From contig NC_053422.1 in assembly GCF_016859285.1 (NCBI RefSeq), positions 11,765,501-11,829,500 on the forward strand: 64,000 nt of DNA, read 5' to 3'. Made by a program: the position numbers and the translations under genes. This stretch comes from Xiphias gladius (Eukaryota > Chordata > Actinopteri > Istiophoriformes > Xiphiidae). Below are positions 1-12,395 of the stretch, one piece after another. Numbering within the stretch: the stretch's first letter is position 1; each line of letters opens with the position of its first letter. The notes beneath the pieces were generated by a model that saw only the letters and a program-made list of their open reading frames with translations, made no database searches and was not told where the DNA came from.

Positions 1-370
1 AGGGAGTTTAAGAAAGAGGAAAGAAGCTCAGGCGAGCACTGTCACTGTGATTTCTCTGCGGATAGCTGTTATTTTTAGCGCTCTTTCTCTGCTCTTCACT
101 TCCCCAGCATACCTACAATGCCACAGCTGCTCTTCAGTAAAAAAACAACAATGACAGATGATTATACTTTACGTGCTAAAAAATTCTTTTGTAAGACTAC
201 TTTCTGGCACATCCGACCATTCATCATGCTGAATGGATTGAACTGGTGGCTTTTAATATGGGGAAAATCAATCCAGGCATCCATCTGGACAGTCATCATC
301 TCAACAAAAGGATTCATTTAACATTTAATTTTTCAGAAAATACTACATTATTACTTCACTTTTTAACCCA
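1..370. other. Probable aipl1 intron or 3' flank, no exon seen
   Basis: This lies downstream of the last visible aipl1 donor on the minus strand. I saw no continuation of the TPR domain on either strand. The small open frame on the plus strand at 118-321 resembles nothing I know and is probably chance. Confidence 0.4.
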
Positions 371-380
371 TTACACATAC

Positions 381-3300
381 CTTATTTTGAAGGAAGTCCA
401 CATATTGTAAAGCCTCCTTGAACTTTACAGAAGCTTCTTGATAGCGGTTTTCCTTAATGAGAAAGTTTCCTTCGTTCTGCAGCAACATGACCAGTCGTAA
501 CATCTGCTGCCAGTCCTTCCCCTCTGTTGGATTGATCTCAGAAGAGCTTGCTTCCTCTTTGTCACCTGTTCCCTCAGCCAGTGTACCCTTTACTATGCCC
601 TCTTTATCTCCTCCAAGTTCATCCTCGGTTGGAGATTCTTCTTTATCTTTTTCTTCCCCAACTTCACCTTTACTTTCTGTGGACACACTTTCACTATCTT
701 CTTGATTTCCTTTGTCCTCCCAGTCTTCCTCCTTCTCTTCCTCATCATGTCCCTCTTCCTCCTCCTCTTTATTTTTGGTATCCTTTTTCTCCAGTATGTT
801 CCAGTACTTCTCCTTCTCCTCCCAGTACTTCTCCTTCATGCTCTCTGACAGGGCCTTCAGCTCTCTGTTGACAAGAGAAGCCAAAGTGATGTCGAGGTGG
901 GCCACCATGTTGAAGTCTCTCCGGGCCTCCTTTTCATTCCATACGGCAGCGTGGGCCTTTGCTCTCTTGTAGTAGCCCTTCACACAGTCTGAGGCACAGA
1001 AAAACAGCAAATAAACAACAACACAAGAATAAGAAATTAGCACGAATACCAACAGAGTTATTGATGTCTAACCTAGAGATATTCAATAATAAAACTGCTC
1101 TGTCTGCTGAGGCTGGGGTGGCGATTTGTCTACATTTAAGACGGTGTACAGGTGTGCATTGTCTCTACATCAGCACTGACTTTACCAAAAGAATAAACCA
1201 AAAATTTACACATGCTGCCTCTTGCGCCTCACTAAAGCCTTATATATAAGCAAAAAATAAACATTATTTTGGTATATAGGCTTCTTCACTTTCTTAGATG
1301 AGAAGATTGATACCACGGATCATCTCAGTCCGTTAAATATGAATCTACAGCTGGCTGAAGTTTAGTTTAGCTTAGCAAAACTACCGGTAGTGGGGAAACA
1401 GCTATGTCTGCACAATACCTTCACAGCTCACTAATTAACATATTATATCTTCTTGTTAAGTTTGTCTGAAAGGTTAAGTAAGAAGTCAATTCACTGTTTT
1501 ATGGGTGGTTATTGTGCCTGGCCAGGAAATACTCCACCACATAACCCTTTGTAAAACGTTGCATTGTCATTTTTACACTTTGGTTTTTGTATGGATTAAA
1601 CAAATGAGATAAATTGTATGAATTAGTGATCTTTAAAGGTGCTGGTAGATTTCCCTCTGGCAGAGCCCTGTTAGTTGTTCCCCCCAGTGTCCAGTCTTTG
1701 TGCTAGGCTAAGCTAACTGGCTGCTGGCCTATATTTAAAAAACAGACATGAGAGTGGTAACAATCACTTAACTCTCGACCGGAAAGTGAAAACGTGTATT
1801 TCCTAAAATGTCGAATTAATCCTTTAAAACTCAAGAGGACAATTGGAAACAAACACACACACCCACACACACACTGCAATGCCTCTGTTTCAGCAGAATA
1901 TGTTCATGTGCTTGGTTTAGATACCCACTGAGGGTTCCATTTTTCTGTTCCTCTGCATTTGATTTCCCGCTATGCTAAATCTTCATTCATCCAACATTTA
2001 GACAGATTTATTTGTTGCCTCTGGCAAAAGCAGAGACACCGCGGTGAGCCACCACGGGCGCTTTTCTAGAGAAGCGCCCAATGGTGCTTCTTTTGATTTC
2101 ATTTGGTTGAAAGGATGATACAGGGGTAGAGCGGCTGACGTGAACTGATACAGACAACAAAGTATTGACGACAAGGGAAACAACAACAGGGGAGAAGAAT
2201 ACAAGTAAAATAGAGAAGAAAAGGAGACAAAAGTTTGAAAAGAGATTAAATTAAACCAAATGTACAGCTGAAAAAAGGGAAATAACAAGAGGCTGAAAAG
2301 GAGAAGATGGAAAGGTGGAGTGATGCTGGTGTGAGATCATTCACATAAGCCTTATGAAGAGTGCTGCAGCTTTGTGATGGCAGCTTGAACTGGGCCAGTG
2401 GAAGTCAGAAAAACTCCTGCCAACCATTTCTGTGATACCATTTCACTCTCATGTTCCCTGAAGTTAACACACTTCCTCCTCCTACCACATAAGCTCAAGC
2501 ACACACATCATACAGGCACACACATTCACAACTGTAATATAAAACTGGGAATACAGGCTGAGGGACAGAGAGTAAAATAAAGACTGCCTCAGTGGACCCT
2601 GTCTCTGGGTGAGGAGCATAATTCATAAGGCTCTTAAGTGGAGACTGTGCCAGCATGTGAGCTCCTCTAGGATTATATGAGTAGCCATGGGTATGACAGT
2701 ACAATTCCCAGGGCTGCTCAAACTCTAAAGCCTGCAGTAATGTCAGCTTCAGCCCTCCTACACACTCTCACTGAATACACAGCCACAACGAGCACCAACC
2801 GCTGCAATAAACCCAGCACAGACGTAAGACCCTGACATGTCAGCTTTTTACAACATTGTGAAATTATTGTTTGTCACAGTGTTTATATCCAGGGTGGAAG
2901 TACCTCTATACAGGCCCTTATTTTACTCGCTAGTGCGCAGCTTTTCATGTGCTTGTTCACAAAGAATAGTTCATCATTTTGGGAAATACCCTTATTTGCT
3001 CCCTTGACAAAGGTTAGATAAGAAAATTATTACCAGTACCATGTCTGTCTGATAAATATGATCCTAGAGCCAGGATGTAGTTAGCTTAGTTCAGCTTTGG
3101 GACATGAAGCCCGGGGGAACAGGTCTGTCTCTGCTGAAAAAAACATAAAAATAAAAAATCTACCGGCACCTAAAGCTCAGGCTAATTGTTTCCCCCTGAT
3201 TCCAGTCTCTGTACTAAGCTAAGCTAACAGACTCCTGGCTGTAGGTTCTTATTTGAGTGTATCAGTCTACAGCCTGAGACAGTTAAGGCTCGGACATACT

Positions 3301-6300
3301 CTCCGTGTCCGCATCTATGTCTGCGGACAGCTGTAGACTTTTCCCCGGTCACGATGCGCACGGGATTCCATTCATGCTACAGCTGAGGGTCCACGTTCCT
3401 TGCATGCACTTTTCACGATCCATACTCCATTCCAGTAGTTGGTCTTAATGCACCATAACGTTGTTTGCCGACCTCTATGAAATTCAAAAAGTAGAAGAAG
3501 AAAGCATTTTTGATGGCAGGCATTTTCTACCAAGCGAATGCACGATTTCTCACCAGGGGTTCAATGCCATTTGGCTGTCTTTGTATTGTTTCGAAGAAAA
3601 ATCATATAAATGTGGGTAATGCCAGATCTCCTCGCATTACCTCTCTTCAAAACAAGAATCCATTTTGTTATCTGGATCATGTACAGTTGGCGCACTTGCT
3701 ATGTATACAGTTCACAGGGTCACATATTTTGGGCTGCACGCAGACGTCCACGTAGAGGTCCACGCAGACCCTCACAGACATGGGCAGATGATGAGAGTTA
3801 TGTCATGCAGACCAAAGCTTACAGACACACGATCGTGGAAAGTATGAATTGGCCTTCAGCCTAACTTAGCTTAAAGCCTGGAAGCATGCAAAGGGGAAAC
3901 AGCTAGCCTGACTCTGTCCAAATGTTAAAAAAAAAAACAAACAAAAAAAACTTTGCCTACCAACACCTCTAAACCTCACTAATTCACACACTGTATGTTT
4001 TTTGTTGTCATTTCTACAAAAAAGTGTAAAAACAGCAAGTTGTGGGGTTGACAGAGCCATGCTAACCGTTTTCCCTCTGCTTTCAGTCTTTATGCTAAGC
4101 TAAGCTAACTGCACCCTACCTCTAGCTTCATATTTAATGGACAGACGTGATCAATCTACAGCCAAGTGACAGTTACCTTAGCTTAGCATAAAGACTGATA
4201 GCAACTAGGGGGACACAGCTGGCCTGGCACTGTCCAAAGGTAACAAATCTGCCTATCAGCACCTCTAAAGCTCACTAATTAACACGTTATATCTTGTTTG
4301 TTCATTAGTACAAAACCAAAGAGTAAAAATCACAAGTTGTGGGGTTGCACAGAGCCAGGCACCGTCTTTTCCACAGCTTCCACTCTTAAGCTAACCTGAG
4401 CTAACTGTATCCTGGCCCCAGGTTCATGTAACGGTCAAACGCATAGCTAGGAGCTGTAGCATAAAAACCTATCTTAGTAAAAAGACTGGAAGCTCAATCA
4501 GTATCCTGGCTCTATCCAACGCTCTGTTTGGATAGAGCCTTTAGAGGTGCAGGTAATCTAATTTTTACATTTGGAGAGAGCCATGCTACCTGAGAGGCAT
4601 GTGAGTGGTATTAATTTTCTTATCTACCTCTTGGCAAAAAAAAAAAGCGAATAAGTATATTTCGCAAAATGTCAAAATCTTCCGTTATCACAGTTACAGA
4701 TACAGATTTGTACTCAGCTACTCTACCTTTAATAAAAGGTCGGAATTACAGTGAAACCTGCATTTATGCTGATATAATGGCACATCGAGGATATTCAACA
4801 TACATTTTGCCAAAGTGAAGGCTGAGAATTTATTATAAAGCATTTTTAAATAGAAACCCAACCCTGTTCTTTGGCATGTATGAGTGCGAATGCAAACCTT
4901 ACTGATACTGTATATTACCGCGTATTTCTGTTGCCTTTTTTGCTGGTTTAGATTTGATTATGCAAGTTTTATGAGAACATTTAACTTAAAATTGAGATTT
5001 ATTACACTTTTATAGGTCTATAAAGAGTAAGCGGAAATATATGGTTTCAAAGACCTGCAAACATTTTAAAGTAGTAATGACACTCATACATAAATTACAC
5101 TAAGAAGACTAACAAATTCTGATAGCAAGATGGTGCTTTTTTCTCTCAGAATTTGGGCACAGAAGCAGCCTTAAGGTTACAATATGTGAAAATATAGTAT
5201 ATTTGCTGGCTCAAATCCCTTGGGGAAAAGTGAGCGAAACATCCTGCACTCTTGAACTGACTGTGCACAGGATTAATCCTGGTAGCTCCTGTGAAGCTGC
5301 TCAGCTCAGGGGTTTGATAGAGAGATGCAACTGGGTGAATGTGAAGCTAGGTGACACTGGGACAGAAAAAGTGTACTTAGTCGACTCTCCCTGGAAAAAC
5401 GTAAATTAAATATGTGTTTCAGTGACAAAAATTACGATTAATTAGTAATCAGAATACATCCTTACAATTCTAACCCAGCATGCCTTTACCTTTGTGTTTC
5501 TCCAACAGTTCAGTGGTGTGCTCTATGACCTCATAATACTCCTCCAGCTCCAACATACACTGGCAGTAGTTCAACTCCAGGGGGATGATCATTCGACCCA
5601 AGTTAATGTAGTCTATATCACCCGGCATTTCCTAAACACACACATGCACAGATGGAAGAACGATAATGGGATCAGTGCTGTTATGCTGCTTAGCATTTCT
5701 TACGCATATTTTGATAATTTATGCGGATCCAGTACATTTGAATATTTTCACAAGGATTCAAACATGACATTGCCTTGGGACACTGAAGGTTACCAAAAGC
5801 CCCATCTCTGCCTAACAGAGCTGCACTAGCTGTTTGCACACAAACCAACTATAGCATCTATAACACTCCGACATCAAACTTGTGAATATGTCTAATGATG
5901 CTAAAAATCACTCTCATACACAAAAGATTTTAATCTGCTCTTTTTTTTCAAACATCTTATACACAACTTGTTCTCCCTCCAGTTTTCTTCCATCCTTACA
6001 CCCCTCTCTCATCCTAGACAGTCCTCAACAGCTCTCTCTCTCTCCTCTTTTTTTTTTGCCAGCCCTCCAATTCTATCGCCTGTAATCAGGGACGCATTGA
6101 AGCTGAGCAAAACAGGAAAATAGGAATCTCCCGCTGCAAAAGAGTAGGAGTTGCATGTCCCAAAAACCTAAAATCCTGAGAAATTGTCAAAATCCACAAG
6201 TGTGCACATCGGCACTTTGCTCACCCTGGACTGGACTGTTTTCAGCAACAGTACAGCCTCTTTGTACTTGCTGGCAGCCTCTCTAAATTGTCTCTGCTTG

Positions 6301-9061
6301 ACCAGCGCATTGCCCTGCATATGGAGAATTGGCACCGACTGCAGCTTCTCATCCTTATCCATCATCCAGGACTCTCTGTGATAGGACATGGGGTCTCCAA
6401 CCTGGAAGCAGTAGGGGCAGGAGGAGAGCAAAACAAATCAAAAAAACATTAAAAGGAGAAAAAGTCCATTGATTGAAGCGCAAGTGAATGCCTAATAGGC
6501 ACAAATAATTGCAGTGGTGGAAATAAACTAAGTACATTTACTCAAGTACATTACTTAAATACAGTTTTGAGGTACTTGTAGTCTACTATTTCCAATTTAT
6601 GGTACTTTGTACTTCTGCTCCACTACAATTATTTTACAGCTACAGTGAGTAGTTTTTTTGATTTTACAAAACATATTATCAATTTATGAAATATGATCCA
6701 TTATTACAAAGTAAAGTCCCTGCATACCCACACAATTGTTTTGAGTTATGTGGCTGATTAAACCTGCTCTGGCTGGGTTTACATGAGGTCACCAAAAACA
6801 CTGATAAAGTTTTAACTTGTCCTGTAACAAAACTGAGAAGTTTGATAAGTCTTGAAAAAATATATATTTTTTATGTTGTTGTAAAAGATAATAACTTGTG
6901 TACAAAATATTATCTTGTGCACAGAAGATTAAAAAAAAAAAAACAAGATTCAGGACCCTGGGAGCTCTAGAGTTTGACAATCTGGAAGGGCAATTATGCA
7001 TAATGAATACGTTTGCTTTGGATACTTCAAGTATCTGGCTGCTGGTAATACTTATGAACTCAGAATTTTGAAATCAGGACTTTTAATGGTGTATTTTTAC
7101 ATTGTGGTATTGCTGCTTTTATTTAAGTACAGGAACTGAGTAATTTTTCCACCGCTGAGTAGTTGTCAGCTTATGCACGGAGAAGCATTGTGAAACTATA
7201 TGAAATGGGGAAGGTGTCAATTTTAATTCTGCCAATACTGGACCCCCTGGTGAGTTCCAAGCTTGTTCTGGATCACATATTTATTTCAAAACCAAACTTT
7301 TTAGGGAGAGATGGACTCGTGTTTTGTCATTTCTGTCAGTGGATTTTAGAAGATAGTGTGTAGAAGTGTCTCGGATCCGGAGGAGGGTTGGATGAATAGG
7401 TAATGTGTCTTTTCTTTACTGTCAGCCTATATATGTTTACAGATGTTAAAATCTGAGAAAAGCTCTTTATCGAAAAAAGAAATAGAAGATAGTCAATTAT
7501 TTCAATCAATCACCTGTAAGTCTTGTCTTTATGCTATCTCTTCTGTTATACAGTATTTTTGCCCCTGGTGCTTACCTGCAACAGCTCCATGATAAATATA
7601 AGTGGTTGAGGAGTTCTCATTAGCTCATCCAGCTCTGGGAAGCCAGTGGAGTGATAATGGAACAAGTTTCCCATGCCGCACATGTGTCTCTGGCCCTCTA
7701 GGGGGTCTTTCCCTTGAGCGATCAGCCTCATTCCCTTGGACACAATCGGGTACAAGCCTGTATGCTGCAAAATGAACACATCAGCAAAAACATAAACAAA
7801 GGCTCTGCAACAAGACATAAAAGCGCTTGATCATGCTAACCCCCTGGTGCTGCCAGCCTGTGCCAATCAGTCCTAAAGGAAAAACTCAAGAAGCAACCCT
7901 AATTTTACTTGCAAATGACATTTTTCTCCAGAGGGCAAAAAATTAAAATTTGCAAAAAAATATTGCCCCGTTGTGTTTATACAGTAATACTGGGCATGTA
8001 GGAGGCTACAGAAGGTTCATGTGCATCATAATGAAAAGCAAAAGCTTCCTTTCCTCATTCGTGAACACTCATTAGGACCCCTTTTAGGGTCCTAATATCC
8101 AAGTGTGTATGTGTGTGTTTGAAGTCTGTTGTTCAACTCACAATGGCATCACACCAGAACTCAGCCACTTCTCCAATCCTCATGGACATCAGCAGGGGCT
8201 CCCAGACTTCCATCTTGAACATCTTTCCGACAAAGATCTCAGCTGGCCTGCCAGCCAGTCGACTATCATCGATGACTGTCCGCTCAAAGTTGTCTAACAG
8301 CGTCTGGAAGTGGAATACCAGCTTGGATGGTAAAAGGGAGCGGAGGGACAGGAAGATTTAGAGAGTTGGAATTAATGATTAATGATTTGGTTAAAAAAAT
8401 ACATAAAAAATCTAATATAACATTTTTTTTCAGGAAGTCCATGAACAATCCCCACATCTGTTATCTGATTTTCCCTTAATTGAAAATGTAAATTTTTTCC
8501 ACTGATTGTGAACTTGAAAAACCTTTTAACCACTAGTTAAGAGAGGATTTTAGTGGATTTCTCAAAAACACAGTAATTGTATGTTTGGCGTGCAGAATAT
8601 ACTTTCTTTAGCTCACATCTCAAGTTACATAAAGTGGGAAATTGCTGTCATTTTATTAATTTGTGTTTACACGGATATATGGACGTATGCATGTATGAAT
8701 AAATCCAGTTCAACTTGGATAATATACAGCTGTTGACAATTTTATAATTTTATTTTATGGTATTTTTTTCTTTTCCCCTTATATCTTATAACTATTCCAA
8801 TCTTTAACTATTATATACAATATGGACTTTTGATCTGAATTCTGTCATGTTATATTCCAAACACTTCCTACATAACACAGACATTATGTGTTCCATCTGT
8901 GTGCATGGGAAAGACTTATAAAGCCTCATCACCGTTTTCATCCTGTAAAATTACGTTGGCTGCATGTAGCCTTCTATTTATAGCATGATAGATTGTGTAT
9001 AATGGTTTGATAACTGGGAGTCACCTCACTGGGGAGTCAACACACACACACACGCACGCAT

Positions 9062-9147
<86 letters not shown>

Positions 9148-9651
9148 ACAGACACACAGGTGAATGGAAATTCATGCTGGCATTGTCATGGAAAACGTTT
9201 GTCACAGTGTCCAGGCTCTGTGCCATATGGCTGGATGTGACTGGAAGAGGAAAAAGTTGGCGACCAGCAGATCAGTGGATGAACAGATACACAGACACTG
9301 TGCCAAAAAACATGTTGCAATTTGGTTGACCAAATGTTTGCTCTGTGTGAAAGAGCCAAATACAGAATAAATTTCCTCACTTCATGAATAATTCAACAGA
9401 ATCTATTGGAAGTGGGCAATGCAACACACACCTAATGTTTCTGTGGAACATTCATCATATCACAATGGTAATTATGAAAGGAAACATTCTCTTCAATAAA
9501 CTGGATTTAAATCTAGTATTATTTAGGTCATCCGGGTGACTATGACTTTGACTACCTTTGTCCCAGGTGGAAAGTGTGGCAGTGGTCCTGTGCCTCCGGC
9601 CAGAATCTTCTTCCTCACTCCTGGATGGTTGAGAAGGTACGTCTCGTCCAT
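381..9651 (-). CDS. aipl1: AIP-like 1 co-chaperone (3' end off the left edge)
   Basis: Coding exons in transcript order: 9556-9651, 8142-8321, 7576-7764, 6225-6401, 5490-5631 and 381-988, all with GT-AG boundaries and consistent phase. They encode 464 residues so far. The first five exons code for 32, 60, 63, 59 and 47 codons, the spacing I recall for AIPL1. Start is ATG at 9651 ([15 protein letters not shown]). Residues 1-155 form the FKBP-like domain with TVIDDSR and EVAEFWCD. Residues about 170-330 hold TPRs, including [12 protein letters not shown] and [12 protein letters not shown]. An acid-rich linker covers about 334-410, then [18 protein letters not shown] begins at about 430. In the family, AIPL1 works with HSP90 to fold photoreceptor PDE6. 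WCD and ELDEL favour AIPL1 over AIP. The 381-988 exon ends at a plausible donor (gtatgtgtaa). If it is not used, translation stops at 363-365 after five more codons (VCVMG). Confidence 0.92.
1285..1832. repeat. Interspersed MITE-like repeat, family A copy 1
   Basis: This copy has near-complementary ends: agaagattgataccac on the left and gtggtaacaatcactt on the right. Inside are the markers ttagcttagca and gctaggctaagctaactgg. The same words recur at about 2965-3290 and 3856-4690 in the same aipl1 intron. The arrangement fits a non-autonomous inverted-repeat DNA element common in percomorph genomes. The family name was not checked. Confidence 0.65.
2965..3290. repeat. Interspersed MITE-like repeat, family A copy 2
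   Basis: This diverged copy contains ttgggaaatacccttatttgc near one end and actaagctaagctaacaga near the other. The text ccagtctctgtactaagcta is shared with the other copies. It lies in the large aipl1 intron 989-5489. Confidence 0.6.
3856..4692. repeat. Two adjacent or nested family A repeats
   Basis: Two back-to-back copies are suggested by two cores: tatgctaagctaagctaact near 4090 and ttagcttagcataaagactg near 4180. Each is followed by the conserved stretch of the type cacctctaaagctcactaat. The right end near 4640-4670 (gcgaataagtatatttcgca) matches the terminal sequence of the family. One copy may have inserted into the other. Confidence 0.6.
6512..7158. repeat. MITE-like repeat, family B copy 1 (aagtac-rich)
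   Basis: Terminal inverted repeats are visible: cagtggtggaaata on the left and the complement of tttttccaccgctg on the right. Next to the left end is tttactcaagtacattactt. The element sits in the aipl1 intron between the exons at 6225-6401 and 7576-7764. A second copy occurs at 23295-23987 and a fragment near 42675-42755. Confidence 0.65.
9042..9142. repeat. (CA)n microsatellite
   Basis: An almost uninterrupted CA dinucleotide run of about 100 bp, with a few CG interruptions at its start, in the first aipl1 intron. Open frames across it are repeat artefacts. Confidence 0.97.
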
Positions 9652-10330
9652 TGTCTCTCTGCCTTGAGCAGTACCAGAGAGAAAAGTGTGTGTTTTGGTG
9701 ATTTCTTTTTCCTCTCTAGGTCTATGTTCTTCTGGCTTTCTAATTAGCCTGTGGAGAGTGTCTTAGCTGTTAGCTGCTCTCTGACAGATGGCAGGATTAG
9801 GCAGGGTTTGGAGATGGCCACTTTAATCTGAGGAGCTAATCCCTTGCCTACCCCTGCGATTGGTTCGGCAATCCCAGCAGGAGGGAGCGGGAGAGGCAGG
9901 GATGACCACTGGGCCCAGAGTCGTGTGGACGAGAAAGGCCCAGATCACTCTCGAACGAGTAAAGATCATTCTGGAGGGAGAGTAATCTGATGACATAATG
10001 ATGGTTTAGTGATGTTGCTGTGCGGTCATGGTGAGAGGCCTGTACATCAGCCCTGTACGGCACAGTGGACAGGAAGTAGCCTTTGAACCTCAAATCACAG
10101 TAAGTACTTACACAGTAACTTAACACCAGACTGTGCTTTGCTGCTCTCTCTGGTCGAGAGTTTCAATCCTCTTTCACCTCTGACCACATCTCTGCTTTGC
10201 TTTACCTGTAACTACACCCAACAGGGATGTCACAGGGTACTGTAGTACAACTATACATAACTGCAGTAAGGTGGGAAATTAAACCACCAGAGGTCAGATT
10301 TTCGGGTATGTTAAATTAGTCTTTGAAGTG

Positions 10331-10400
10331 GAACTAGGACTGCAACTAATGATTAATTTCATTATCTATTAATCTAACAAATATTTTCTGGATTTATCAT
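10331..10400. repeat. Fragment of family C repeat (ggactgcaactaatgatt)
   Basis: The motif ggactgcaactaatgattaa followed by ttcattatctattaatct recurs in related form near 16177 and 34683, and more loosely near 25405. It is typical of a dispersed teleost repeat whose class I cannot assign. Confidence 0.5.
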
Positions 10401-10403
10401 TTG

Positions 10404-10530
10404 GTCATACATACATACATATATATTCACATATATATAAATATATACATATACACTTATACATAAATATATAAATATATACATATACATATACATATAT
10501 CCATATCATATAACATTTAACATATAATAG

Positions 10531-10597
<67 letters not shown>

Positions 10598-10652
10598 TAT
10601 ATAAATATATATATATACATAAATATATATAAATATATATACATAAATATAT

Positions 10653-10694
<42 letters not shown>

Positions 10695-10697
10695 TTA

Positions 10698-10732
<35 letters not shown>
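10404..10732. repeat. AT-rich low-complexity tract with (TA)n and poly(A)
   Basis: Contains (ATAC/ATAA)n, a run of about 29 A at 10531-10559, and several (TA)n blocks that are self-complementary and could form hairpins. It lies directly left of the Tc1 remnant, in the aipl1-taf7 intergenic region. There are no genes here, and the aa-biased open frames on the minus strand are artefacts. Confidence 0.95.
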
Positions 10733-10779
10733 ATAATCTATTAAATGTTTAAGGACCAAATGTGTTCACCTATTATAAA

Positions 10780-12030
10780 TAAGGCTGTGCCTCAAGTTTC
10801 CAGAAGGTCTTTGCCTCCTAAGTAGCGCTGTAATAGTGGAAAAAATGGCATCAAAACTAAGTGGAAGTGTCAGAAGTCAAATTGTTATTCTAAGCAAAGA
10901 GGGGCTTTCTCAGCATCAAATCATGGCTAGACTAAAGGTTTATAAGGGGGCAGTGCATGGAACTCTAAAACGCTTTGCAGAAACTGGATCAGTTGTATCC
11001 AAAGCTCGATCAGGCAGACCAAAAAAAAAAAAAAACCCACAGCATCAGAAGATGAATACATCAAGCTTATTTCCCAGAGAGATAGAAAAGCAACTTTGTA
11101 ACAGACACGGAATTTTCTAAATAAAGAACGCAAGACTCCAATCAGAAAAAGTACTGTCAAAAGAAGGCTGTCTTGTAGTGGTCTCAGAGGTAGAGTAACA
11201 GTTTCTAAACCACTTCTCAGGAGGTGAAATAAGGCCAAATGCTTGGGGTGGGCTAAGAAATACCAGCATTTCACAGTGGATGACTGGAAAAAAGTCCAGT
11301 TTATTGATGAATCCAAGTTTGAGATTTATGGCAGTAACAGAAGGGTGTTTGTAAGGAGACGAACAGGAGAGAGAATGATATTGCAGTGTATCAAACCGAC
11401 AGTGAAACATGGCGGTGGGAATATTCAAGTCCTGGGGGTGTTTTGCCTACTTTGGAGTTGGACACCTGCAATGAACTGACTGCACCCGGACCAAGGAGAA
11501 GTACCACTCCATTCTTCACAGACACGTTGACCCTCTGGTTTGCATCTTTGTGGAGACGGATTCATACTGCAGCAGGATAATGACCCGTGACAAGACTCAA
11601 AGCTTTTCCCAAACTACTTGAAGACGGGACTGTCCTGAGGAGTCCTGACTTTCCTCATCATTCACCTGACCTCAACCCCACTGACCGTTAATGGGGGAAT
11701 TCCAGACTGAAAAAGCCAAGCACTCTGTGACATCAAAAGAAGCTCTTTGGAACATTGTCAGATCATGCTGGGATAACATGGGTCATCAGGTTTTGCACAA
11801 ACTTGTGAAGTCCTTGGTAGATCGAGTGCATGTTGTGACTAAAGCAAAAGGGGGGCCCATACCAAATGTAAGAACTTAATGTAGGATACTCTGAAATTCA
11901 TGTACGTTTTTCAGCGATTCAACTTTTCACTCATATTGTTAAGCTGATACAAAATTAGTATTACATTCGAAACAAATGCAAAATAGAAGTATCTTGACGG
12001 ATGGTCTCAGACTTTTGGACTCCTAATGTG
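10780..12030 (+). mobile_element. Degenerate Tc1/mariner-type transposon
   Basis: The plus strand carries a broken Tc1-like transposase. From about 10845 there is an N-terminal helix-turn-helix region (SGSVRSQIVILSKEGLSQHQ). WAKKYQHFTVDDWKKVQFID and ESKFEIYGSNRRVFVRRR follow from about 11245, then LQQDNDP near 11570 and SPDLNPTD near 11665. These correspond to the parts bearing the DDE-type catalytic acids. In-frame stops and frameshifts, for example the tga after LLRR near 11225, make it inactive. The right end has tctcagacttttggactcc at 12006-12024, like a Tc1 terminal repeat. The matching left repeat is not evident and may be lost in the AT-rich tract. Confidence 0.9.
10845..11880 (+). pseudogene. 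Tc1-like transposase pseudogene
   Basis: This is the coding remnant inside the Tc1 element. Three reading frames must be combined to follow the family, with stops after LLRR (near 11225) and after LQQDNDP (near 11585). The C-terminal segment ends in VVTKAKGGPIPN near 11865. No intact transposase can be made from this copy. Confidence 0.88.
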
Positions 12031-12389
12031 TATATAGTTACGCCCACAAGATGTCATATGCCATTACATGTCAATGAAAGACCCCCTTTTCTGTACAAGA
12101 ATAATGATACCCATGTAAATCCCTTCTTTTTTCCTGAAAATTTCAATAAACATTAAGTAGGAAAATTGGAAACTTTTGATGTTAAGGTGTCATCACCCTG
12201 GCATGGTTTATATTCACTAGGATCAGTGAAAATTCACTTCATACTTTAATAAGCAGTAAAGATACAAACCCAGTTAAAAACTTTGAGGAAGGTTCATCCA
12301 CCTACAGAAAAGTGATGTTAAAGAGCAGCATTAAACTGCCCACTTGAAATAAAGTTGACAGTTTTTTTGACTCATGTGTATCGCTGTAA

Positions 12390-12395
12390 TTTATT
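12390..12395 (-). terminator. Candidate taf7 poly(A) signal (AATAAA on minus)
   Basis: tttatt on the plus strand reads AATAAA on the minus strand, about 425 bp beyond the taf7 stop codon. It is a candidate only, because the AT-rich context contains other near matches. Confidence 0.35.

Noticed and set aside
457-972. Ser/Pro/Leu-rich plus-strand frames over aipl1 exon 6
   Set aside because: They are antisense reads of the acid-rich linker, with no splice context or family resemblance.
8995-9240. Thr-His / Cys-Val repeat frames
   Set aside because: They are translations of the CA microsatellite. The same applies to frames at 12558-12958, 36311-36615 and 59686-59937.
381-9651. Identification as AIP rather than AIPL1
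   Set aside because: [22 protein letters not shown] and IMELLQ fit AIPL1 better than AIP, although the [10 protein letters not shown] string is AIP-like.
10405-10759. Ile-Tyr-rich minus-strand frames
   Set aside because: They are translations of the TA-rich low-complexity tract.
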